Source of the DNA: Micrococcales bacterium
Lineage (GTDB): Bacteria; Actinomycetota; Actinomycetes; Actinomycetales; Dermatophilaceae
Direction of reading: 5' to 3'
DNA length: 5,104 bases
Assembly: GCA_030537915.1 (NCBI GenBank)
Contig: JAUNUZ010000202.1
Location: 1 to 5,104, forward strand
A program made the translations under genes and the position numbers. The notes beneath the pieces are model-generated. The model searched no databases. It was not told where the DNA came from and saw only the letters and a program-made list of their open reading frames with translations. Each line of letters opens with the position of its first letter. The first letter of the stretch is position 1. Positions 1 through 5,104 of this stretch are shown here, piece by piece.

Positions 1-1112
1 ATTCGCTCGATCGCGGCGCGGACCGCTGGCAGGTCGCCAGGGGTCGCAGCGACCCCGGCGCCGCTGCGGGTCACGACGGCTGCCACGTCACCGGCCGCGT
101 GCGCGAGGATCGGCCGTCCGGTCGCCAGACTGCTCTGCACCTTGCTGGGCATCGTCGCCCGCAGCAGCGGGGTGTCGGCCAGGGAGACGATCAGCGCGTC
201 TGCCGCCGCCAGATAGGCACCCACCAGAGCCGGCGCGCAGGCGGGGAACAGGTGCACATTGGGCAGGCCCCGGGCCCGCAGGTCGGCGGCGATCCGCTCC
301 CGTGCGACACCGTCGCCCAGCAGCACGAGGTGGGCGTCCGGAATGCCGGCGAAGGCGTCGATGAGGGCAGGCAGGGCCTGCAGCTCACCGAGATTGCCGG
401 CGTAGAGGAAGACCCGCCCGGCCGGCATGCCGAGCTCGGCGCGGCCGGATCGCCCCTCGTGCAGGTCGGGAGCCGGCGCCGTGTCGACCCAGTTGGGCGT
501 GTCGACGATGACGTGATCGGGCACGCCGCGCTCGCGCAGGACGCCGCGCATCGAGGGGGAGATGACACCGATCGCCGCGGACTGCCGGTAGCAGCGGTCG
601 CAGTACGCGCCGAGGGCGCGCTCGGCCATTGCGGACACCCGCTGGTCGGCGATGAAGCCGCTGGCCGTCACGCTGTCCGGCCACAGGTCCTGGATGATCT
701 GCGCGTGTGGGACCTGAGGGTGCCCGCGGGCTCCGTCGAACGCCCGGGACAGCAGCGCCGGCAGGGTCGCAGTCACGGGGGAGGAGTAGCTGAGCCACAC
801 GTCGGGGCGCGGGACGCGCGGCAGCACGCTCGCCGCGCCCAGGGCGAAGGATGTGTAGGTGAGCACGCGACGCGCCGCCGAGGAGTCGTGGCTCGGCACC
901 AGCGGTGCCCGGTGCACGGTGACCTGCTCGCTGCGCTGTTCTCGGACGTAGGGTCGGATCCGGTAACCCTGCGCAAGGTGCCCGCTGGGGTAGTTCGGGA
1001 AGCCGGTGACGACCTCGACGACGTGCCCTCGCGACGCCAGACCATCGGCGATGCCGGCGGCGATCCCAGCCGGCTCGGGTGGGAACCACTGCGTGACGAA
1101 GCCGATCCTCAC
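1..1112 (-). CDS. Glycosyltransferase family 4, WbuB-like (3' end outside window)
   Basis: The minus-strand frame from GTG at 1112 is open to the window edge and gives 370 residues with no stop. It begins VRIGFVTQWFPPEPAGIAAG, the classic start of WbuB-like GT-B enzymes, with the glycine-rich acceptor-side loop. Then come VVTGFPNYPSG (34-44), IIQDLWPDS (139-147), FLYAGNLGELQ (235-245) opening the donor-binding domain, LLGDG (264-268), and MPSKVQSSLATGRPIL (321-336), the donor-site region of the WbuB subgroup. Relatives are about 400 residues, so only a short C-terminal piece should be missing. The start overlaps the acyltransferase stop as GTGA; the only upstream purine run is AAGGG, about 12 bases away. 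It probably adds the second sugar to the lipid-linked sugar made by the PglC-like enzyme, as PglA does in Campylobacter. The donor (for example GalNAc, GlcNAc or FucNAc) cannot be told from sequence. Other minus-frame ORFs here are shadows. Confidence 0.93.
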   Translation of the reverse strand, partial: MRIGFVTQWFPPEPAGIAAGIADGLASRGHVVEVVTGFPNYPSGHLAQGYRIRPYVREQRSEQVTVHRAPLVPSHDSSAARRVLTYTSFALGAASVLPRVPRPDVWLSYSSPVTATLPALLSRAFDGARGHPQVPHAQIIQDLWPDSVTASGFIADQRVSAMAERALGAYCDRCYRQSAAIGVISPSMRGVLRERGVPDHVIVDTPNWVDTAPAPDLHEGRSGRAELGMPAGRVFLYAGNLGELQALPALIDAFAGIPDAHLVLLGDGVARERIAADLRARGLPNVHLFPACAPALVGAYLAAADALIVSLADTPLLRATMPSKVQSSLATGRPILAHAAGDVAAVVTRSGAGVAATPGDLPAVRAAIER

Positions 1113-1786
1113 CGCGCCGGCACACCCTTGACGACGGTGCCCGCGGGCACGTCCTTGACGACCAGGGCGGCGCCGCCGACCGTCGCGTCCGCGCCGACGC
1201 GCAGGGTCTGCAGGATCGCGCTGTGCGTGCCGAGCATCACCCTGTCCTCGATGTCGACATCTCCCGAGACGGCGACGAGGGGGTTGATCGAGACGTGGTC
1301 GCCGAGAGTCACGTCGTGCCCGATGCTGCACAACAGGTTGATGTGCACGTGTCGCCCGAGGCGGATGTTCGTCGTCAGCACAGCCCCCGCGCACACCACG
1401 CTTCCCGGTCCGAAGCGCACGTCGAAGCCGGTCGACACTGTTGGATGGAGCAGGACCGCGGCCGGCCTGTCGCCGAGCCGGGCGTCGATCCGCGCCTTGA
1501 TCCGCGGGCTGCCGATCCCGATCACGTAGGCGACGTCGCGGGGCAACTTCTCGAGGGCGTCCAGGCCGCCCAGGACGCGCGCCCCGCGGCGATCGACCAG
1601 CTCGAGGTTGCGCTGAGAGGGGGAGTCATCGACATAGCCGAGCAACTCCCACGACGGCGCAGCGACGGCCCGGACCGGGTCGCCGGGGTGAGCCGACTTG
1701 CCCGCGTGAGCTGTATTGATGGCGTCGACGACGTCGTGGACCTCGCGACCGAACCCACCGCAACCGACGATGACCAATGGCGTCAC
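1109..1786 (-). CDS. Nucleotide-sugar N-acyltransferase, PglD/NeuD-like (left-handed beta-helix)
   Basis: A 225-residue acyltransferase expected to use acetyl-CoA to acetylate the C4 amino group left by the aminotransferase, giving a UDP-diacetamido-trideoxy sugar. The N-terminal Rossmann-like nucleotide-sugar domain begins LVIVGCGGFGREVHDVV (4-20) and includes LLGYVDD (48-54). From about residue 113 the protein becomes hexapeptide repeats (for example FGPGSV, LGRHVHIN, LGDHVSINP, VGADATVGG), ending KDVPAGTVVKGVPAR as in PglD and NeuD. H157-D158 in SIGHDVTLG fits the conserved His plus acidic residue, with His as catalytic base. A Gly/Ala/Pro-rich stretch (about 24-46) before LLGYVDD looks longer than in Campylobacter PglD. 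The start is GTG at 1786, in the GTGA overlap with the upstream stop, with GAGGGGG upstream. NeuD-type sialic acid O-acetylation is the main alternative, but no sialic acid gene is present. Confidence 0.92.
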   Translation of the reverse strand: MTPLVIVGCGGFGREVHDVVDAINTAHAGKSAHPGDPVRAVAAPSWELLGYVDDSPSQRNLELVDRRGARVLGGLDALEKLPRDVAYVIGIGSPRIKARIDARLGDRPAAVLLHPTVSTGFDVRFGPGSVVCAGAVLTTNIRLGRHVHINLLCSIGHDVTLGDHVSINPLVAVSGDVDIEDRVMLGTHSAILQTLRVGADATVGGAALVVKDVPAGTVVKGVPAR

Positions 1787-2472
1787 TGGGCCCCCTCGGG
1801 ATGGTCGGCGGGCTGTCTTGCGGGCGCGGCTGCGGGCGTGCCGAGGAATTCGCTCATCGTGGCCTGTCCGGGGGCGCTCACGCCGTCGCGTCGCAGCACG
1901 AGCGCGACGGTGCGCGCGAGGATACGCAAGTCCAGGCCGAGGTCGGCCCCCTCGACATACTCGATGTCCAGTCGCAGGCGTTCGTCCCAGTCGACGGCAT
2001 TGCGCCCCGCGACCTGCGCGAGTCCGGTGAGTCCCGGGCGCACCTCATGGCGTCTGGCCTGCGCTGGGCTGTAGCGGTCGAGGTAGGCGACAAGGAGGGG
2101 GCGCGGGCCGACGAGGCTCATGTCGCCCCGGACGACATTCCACAGCGTAGGCAGCTCATCGAGGCTGGAAGCGCGCAACAGGCGGCCGAAGCCATCGAGT
2201 CGGGAGGCGTCATCGAGACGCCCACGAGCCGGGTCGATCTCGTGCATCGTGCGGAACTTCACGAGCTCGAAGACCGAACCGTGCAGGCCCGGGCGCGGTT
2301 GTCGGAAGAGGACGGGCGAGCCGAGCCGCGCCCGGATCGCCACCGCGACGACGGCCTGGATCGGCAACGAGAGGATGACCGCCGGGAGGGCGAGCGTCAG
2401 ATCCAGGACCCGTTTGGCGCGGCGGGCGGCCCGCGACTGCGCGTAGGGACCCAGCAGCATGACCGGCGTCAC
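1783..2472 (-). CDS. Undecaprenyl-phosphate phosphoglycosyl transferase, PglC-like (bacterial sugar transferase)
   Basis: A 229-residue small monotopic phosphoglycosyl transferase. It transfers a phospho-sugar from a UDP-sugar to undecaprenyl phosphate at the inner face of the membrane, which commits the first sugar of a lipid-linked glycan. A basic N-terminus (RAARRAKR) precedes one hydrophobic segment with internal prolines (about 24-46), as expected for the re-entrant membrane helix of PglC. The catalytic core follows: FRQPRPG (56-62), VKFRTM (71-76), the Asp-Glu dyad in SLDELPTLWNV (103-113; D105, E106), GDMSLVGPRP (116-125), RPGLTG (145-150) and GRN (157-159). It lacks the extra N-terminal membrane domain of WbaP/WcaJ-type enzymes. 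The start is GTG at 2472, overlapping the aminotransferase stop as GTGA. An alternative is ATG at 2460 (225 residues), with GGTGA eight bases upstream. An in-frame ATG at 2643 is unlikely because it would overlap the aminotransferase by about 175 bases. Sugar specificity is inferred from context. Confidence 0.94.
   Translation of the reverse strand: MTPVMLLGPYAQSRAARRAKRVLDLTLALPAVILSLPIQAVVAVAIRARLGSPVLFRQPRPGLHGSVFELVKFRTMHEIDPARGRLDDASRLDGFGRLLRASSLDELPTLWNVVRGDMSLVGPRPLLVAYLDRYSPAQARRHEVRPGLTGLAQVAGRNAVDWDERLRLDIEYVEGADLGLDLRILARTVALVLRRDGVSAPGQATMSEFLGTPAAAPARQPADHPEGAQ
1791..1797 (-). promoter_or_regulatory. Ribosome site GAGGGGG for the acyltransferase gene
   Basis: The minus strand reads GAGGGGG, then CCCA, then GTG at 1786-1784. 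The GAGG core lies seven bases before the start. It sits inside the last codons of the PglC-like gene and supports GTG 1786 as the acyltransferase start. Confidence 0.55.
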
Positions 2473-2473
2473 C
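2469..2473 (-). promoter_or_regulatory. Possible ribosome site GGTGA before an alternative PglC-like start
   Basis: On the minus strand GGTGA, formed by the last base of the final Arg codon and the stop region of the aminotransferase gene, stands eight bases before ATG at 2460. GGTGA can pair with the 3' end of 16S rRNA. It therefore makes ATG 2460 a credible competitor to GTG 2472, which has only a weak GAG upstream. The sequence does not settle which start is used. Confidence 0.4.
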
Positions 2474-3623
2474 GCGCGACGCTCAGGAGCTCGGTGAGAG
2501 CTTGTGCGACGCGCTCGATTTGGGTGTCCGAGAGGGACGAGCCGCTGGGCAGCGTGATCCCGTGCGCAAAGAGGTCCGCGCTCACGCCGCTGAGCACGGC
2601 CTGCGCCCCGGCGAAGACCGGCTGCAGATGCATCGGCTTCCACAGGTGGCGCGCCTCGATGTCGCGCGCGGCGAAGCCGGCGACGAGGGTGTCGGCGTCG
2701 AGGCCGTGGACCGACGGGTCGACGACGAGGGACGTGAGCCAGTAGTTGTCGCCGGCCTGCTCTGGTGCTGCGGAGGCAGGCGAGCCGAGGAAGCGGATCC
2801 CGTCGATGTCGGCCACGGCCTCCTCGTATCGGGCTCGAGCGGCCCGGCGGCGGGCGATCATCTCATCGAGGCGGCTCAGCTGCCCCCGGCCCAGGGCCGC
2901 GAGCACGTTGGAGAGCCGATAGTTGTACCCGAGCTCGGTGTGCTCGTACCACGGCACCGGCTGGCGGGCTTGGGTCGACAGGTAGCGCGCTCGGGCCAGC
3001 AGGTCTGCGTCGTTCGAGAGCAGCATGCCTCCACCGGAGGTCGTCATCACCTTGTTCCCGTTGAACGACAGCGCTGCGGCACGGCCGAACGATCCGGCGG
3101 CGCCGACAGCGGTGCGGGCTCCGAGCGCCTCGGCGGCGTCCTCGATGACCGGGATCCCGGCGGCGTCGGCGATCTGGGTGACCGCCCGATTGTCGGCGCA
3201 GCGACCGAAGAGGTCGACCGTCATCACCGCCGCGACAGTCCCCGACTCCGAGCGGACCATCTCGATGGCCTGTTCGACGAGCGCCGGGTCGAGGTTGCCG
3301 TCGCCGGGCAGCGAGTCGACGAAGACCGGTCGCGCCCCGGTGTAGAGGACGGCATTGGCCGAGGCGGCAAAGGTCATCGACGGCAGGATCACGCAGCTGT
3401 CGGCGTCGGCTCCCAAGCCCTCCAGCCCGAGGTGCAGGGCGGCGGTGCCCGAGGACAGCGCCAGGGCGCCCGCGACCCCCACCCGCTGCGCGATCTCGGA
3501 TTCGAAGGCGTCGACGTGCGGGCCGAGCGGCGCCACCCATCCCGAACGCAGCGCGTCCAGGACGAACTCCTCTTCGACCTGCGTGATGTGGGCTTGGGAG
3601 AGCAGGATCCGGTCCTGGCTCAC
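2469..3623 (-). CDS. PLP-dependent nucleotide-sugar aminotransferase, PglE-like (DegT/DnrJ/EryC1/StrS family)
   Basis: A 384-residue sugar aminotransferase, a normal full length for this family. It is expected to move an amino group, usually from glutamate, to C4 of the UDP-4-keto-6-deoxy sugar made by the upstream dehydratase, acting in the cytoplasm. Visible landmarks are SSGTAALH (57-64), which should hold the PLP phosphate; EDAAEALGA (161-169), with D162 facing the pyridine nitrogen; SFNGNK (186-191), with K191 as the Schiff-base lysine, followed by a Gly-rich loop (GGG, 197-199); GYNYRLSNV (232-240); and HLWKPMHLQPVF (326-337). The start is GTG at 3623, supported by AGGAGG six bases upstream and by alignment of MSQDRILLSQAHI with the family N-terminus. 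It shares GTGA with the dehydratase stop at 3620-3623. The family is certain. UDP-4-amino-sugar specificity is inferred from the neighbours. Confidence 0.95.
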   Translation of the reverse strand: MSQDRILLSQAHITQVEEEFVLDALRSGWVAPLGPHVDAFESEIAQRVGVAGALALSSGTAALHLGLEGLGADADSCVILPSMTFAASANAVLYTGARPVFVDSLPGDGNLDPALVEQAIEMVRSESGTVAAVMTVDLFGRCADNRAVTQIADAAGIPVIEDAAEALGARTAVGAAGSFGRAAALSFNGNKVMTTSGGGMLLSNDADLLARARYLSTQARQPVPWYEHTELGYNYRLSNVLAALGRGQLSRLDEMIARRRAARARYEEAVADIDGIRFLGSPASAAPEQAGDNYWLTSLVVDPSVHGLDADTLVAGFAARDIEARHLWKPMHLQPVFAGAQAVLSGVSADLFAHGITLPSGSSLSDTQIERVAQALTELLSVAR

Positions 3624-5104
3624 GGGGTTCCTCCTGCGGTCATGGTGCTCGCGCTCCCGCGGGAGGCGGCAAGCATCCAGTGCTCGGTCTGGGCTGCGGA
3701 GGTTGGGTCGACGTCCAGCACATCGGCGGCAGTGAACGGCGGCACCGAGACACGGAAGACGAGCGGGTGAGCCGTCGGCTGCGGATGCTCGCCGGGGGAG
3801 AAGAGGTCCTCATGCAGCTTCTCTCCCTCGCGCAGCCCGGTGTAGACGATCTCGACGTCGCGGCGCCCAGACATCCGCAGCAGGGTTTGGGCAACGTCCA
3901 GGATCTTGACCGGCTCCCCCATCTCCAGGACCATCACCTGGCCGTTTCCCCCGACGCAGGCCGCCTCCAGGACGAGCTGGCAAGCCTCGGGGATGAGCAT
4001 GAAGTAGCGGCTGACCTGCGGATCGGTGACCGTGAGCGGGCCGCCGCGCTCGATCTGGGCAGTGAAGGCGTGGATGACCGAACCCCGCGAGCCCAGCACA
4101 TTGCCGAAGCGGACGCTGACGTATCGGCCCGCAACGTTGCGGGCGAAGTCCGCCGTGAGGCGTTCGGTCACCCTCTTGCTGTAACCCAGGACGCAGCTGG
4201 GGTCGGCGGCCTTGTCGGTCGAGATGTTGACGAAGATCTGCACGTCGACATCCGCGGCAGCGCGCAGGACGTTGTAGGTGCCCAGTACGTTCGTCTTCCA
4301 GGCCTCGCTGGGGAATCGCTCGAGGATCGGCTGATGCTTCAGGGCCGCCGCGTGCAGCACGACCTCAGGACGGGTGGCGCGAAAGGCCCGCAGGATCCCC
4401 TCGGCATCCCGGATGTCGGCCAACACCGTCTCATCGGTGTCGAGGAGCCCACGTCCGGTCAGACTGAGCTGGGTCGCCTGCAGGCCGCTCTCGTCGCGGT
4501 CGAGCAGGACCAGCGACGCCGGCTCGTGACGGCGGATCTGGCGACACAGCTCGGACCCGATCGATCCGCCCGCGCCGGTGACCAGGACACGTTTGCCGCG
4601 GATCTGTGCGGCGACCACGTCGTCGTCGAGGTGCACGGGGCTGCGCCCGAGCAGGTCGGCAACATCGATGTCGCGCAGGCTCTGCACCATGTTGGAGGCG
4701 TCCATGATCGCGGTGAGCGAGGGCAGGATCTTCACCTCGAGGCCGGCCTGGGCCGCCGCTTCGGTGAGGGCGCGCTTGACGGCGGGGTCTGCGTGGGGTG
4801 CCGCGATGATGAGCATCGTCGCGTCGGTGGCCTGCGCGACGCGGGTCAGGTCCGCTGCACCCCCTCGAACCGGAACGCCGTCGATGCGGAGCCTGGCCTT
4901 GGCGGAGTCGTCGTCCAGAAGCCCGACCGGGAGCAGGTCCGCGTCGTGCTCGCGCAAGGCGCTGCGAACCAGGCGGCGCCCGGCGTCACCGGCGCCGAAG
5001 ACGAGGGCTCGGTGCTGGGAGTCCCGGGCGCGTTCGCGGCGCGAGGCAGCCGAGCGCACGGCAAACCTCAGGGCGAGCATCCCGATCAGGGCGAGGGCGC
5101 CGCC
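3620..5104 (-). CDS. Membrane-anchored UDP-sugar 4,6-dehydratase, PglF/WbpM/CapD type (5' end outside window)
   Basis: Probably catalyses NAD(P)-dependent 4,6-dehydration of UDP-GlcNAc to the 4-keto-6-deoxy sugar, the first step towards bacillosamine-type sugars. Residues are numbered from the Met codon at 5080. The frame stays open upstream to the window edge and adds GGALALIG, so that Met is probably internal and this is the end of the last N-terminal membrane helix, followed by a basic stretch (residues 9-19). A first Rossmann domain starts with FGAGDAG (28-34). The catalytic SDR domain has TGAGGSIG (168-175), the nucleotide-binding acid in LLDRDESG (192-199), HAAALKH (243-249), STDK (287-290), K302, RFGNVLGSRGS (324-334) and LREGEKLHEDLF (416-427). 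Residue 298, four before K302, is Leu where relatives have Met or Tyr. Full-length family members are usually about 600 residues or more, so roughly the first fifth to quarter is missing. It overlaps the aminotransferase gene by four bases. The family is secure; the exact substrate is inferred. Confidence 0.93.
   Translation of the reverse strand, partial: GGALALIGMLALRFAVRSAASRRERARDSQHRALVFGAGDAGRRLVRSALREHDADLLPVGLLDDDSAKARLRIDGVPVRGGAADLTRVAQATDATMLIIAAPHADPAVKRALTEAAAQAGLEVKILPSLTAIMDASNMVQSLRDIDVADLLGRSPVHLDDDVVAAQIRGKRVLVTGAGGSIGSELCRQIRRHEPASLVLLDRDESGLQATQLSLTGRGLLDTDETVLADIRDAEGILRAFRATRPEVVLHAAALKHQPILERFPSEAWKTNVLGTYNVLRAAADVDVQIFVNISTDKAADPSCVLGYSKRVTERLTADFARNVAGRYVSVRFGNVLGSRGSVIHAFTAQIERGGPLTVTDPQVSRYFMLIPEACQLVLEAACVGGNGQVMVLEMGEPVKILDVAQTLLRMSGRRDVEIVYTGLREGEKLHEDLFSPGEHPQPTAHPLVFRVSVPPFTAADVLDVDPTSAAQTEHWMLAASRGSASTMTAGGTP
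3630..3635 (-). promoter_or_regulatory. Shine-Dalgarno site AGGAGG for the aminotransferase gene
   Basis: The minus strand reads AGGAGG followed by AACCCC and then the GTG at 3623-3621. This is a perfect consensus ribosome site with a six-base spacer. It lies inside the last codons of the dehydratase gene and fixes the GTG at 3623 as the aminotransferase start. It is the strongest ribosome site at any of the four junctions in the window. Confidence 0.85.

Noticed and set aside
385..1125. Minus-strand ORF starting near the GT4 start
   Set aside because: It is in a different frame from the GT4 protein and yields Arg/Ala-rich sequence without motifs, whereas the frame from GTG 1112 gives a full GT-B protein.
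99..1529. Long plus-strand ORF (476 codons) opposite the glycosyltransferase and acyltransferase genes
   Set aside because: Its translation is Arg/Gly/Val/Asp-rich with no recognisable motif, and it spans two well-supported genes on the other strand. Long antisense frames are expected in high-GC DNA.
2473..2643. Upstream extension of the PglC-like gene to ATG at 2643
   Set aside because: The extra 57 residues are Arg/Ala-rich and lie wholly inside the aminotransferase gene. The family homology begins only after the 2472/2460 starts.
1777..2745. Plus-strand ORFs (1777-2745 and 1223-2074) opposite the PglC-like and acyltransferase genes
   Set aside because: They are shadows of well-conserved minus-strand genes and have no motifs of their own.
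2502..3770. Long plus-strand ORF (422 codons) opposite the aminotransferase gene
   Set aside because: It has low-complexity Arg/Gly/Val composition and no family motif, and it mirrors a clear PLP aminotransferase whose catalytic residues are intact.
1..5104. Possible protein N-glycosylation operon complete with oligosaccharyltransferase
   Set aside because: No oligosaccharyltransferase, flippase or ligase gene is in the window. The sugar-building enzymes alone also occur in capsule and exopolysaccharide loci.
1..5104. Mobile elements, CRISPR, tRNA/rRNA, riboswitches, promoters or terminators
   Set aside because: The five genes overlap with no intergenic space. I saw no repeat array, transposase motif, RNA-gene pattern or hairpin with a T-tract on either strand.

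Overview
The window is a G+C-rich stretch (about two thirds or more by eye) with strong G/C preference at third codon positions, TGA stops and GTG starts. This suggests a high-GC Gram-positive bacterium of the Actinomycetota, possibly Micrococcales. The genus cannot be read from the sequence. The window is entirely coding: five genes lie on the minus strand and each overlaps the next by four bases. There is no intergenic gap, RNA gene, mobile element, CRISPR array, promoter or terminator that I can support.

In transcription order (high to low coordinates) the genes are: (1) 3620-5104, a membrane-anchored nucleotide-sugar 4,6-dehydratase of the PglF/WbpM/CapD type, cut at its 5' end by the window edge; (2) 2469-3623, a DegT/DnrJ/EryC1/StrS PLP aminotransferase of the PglE type; (3) 1783-2472, a PglC-type monotopic phosphoglycosyl transferase; (4) 1109-1786, a PglD/NeuD-type left-handed beta-helix acyltransferase; (5) 1-1112, a WbuB-like family 4 glycosyltransferase, cut at its 3' end by the window edge.

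Together they read as one operon segment. It would make a UDP-linked 2,4-diamino-2,4,6-trideoxy sugar from UDP-GlcNAc by 4,6-dehydration, C4 transamination and N-acetylation. It would then load the phosphosugar onto undecaprenyl phosphate and add a second sugar. The most likely product is N,N'-diacetylbacillosamine (QuiNAc4NAc), by analogy with the Campylobacter pgl enzymes. No oligosaccharyltransferase, flippase or polymerase is in view, so the final glycan (protein glycan, capsule, exopolysaccharide or wall polymer) is not known from this window.

Points of interest are the compact five-gene order, a GTGA stop/start overlap at every junction, a leucine in the dehydratase where relatives carry catalytic Met or Tyr, and a glycosyltransferase gene that start-to-stop ORF finding misses because it runs off the window.
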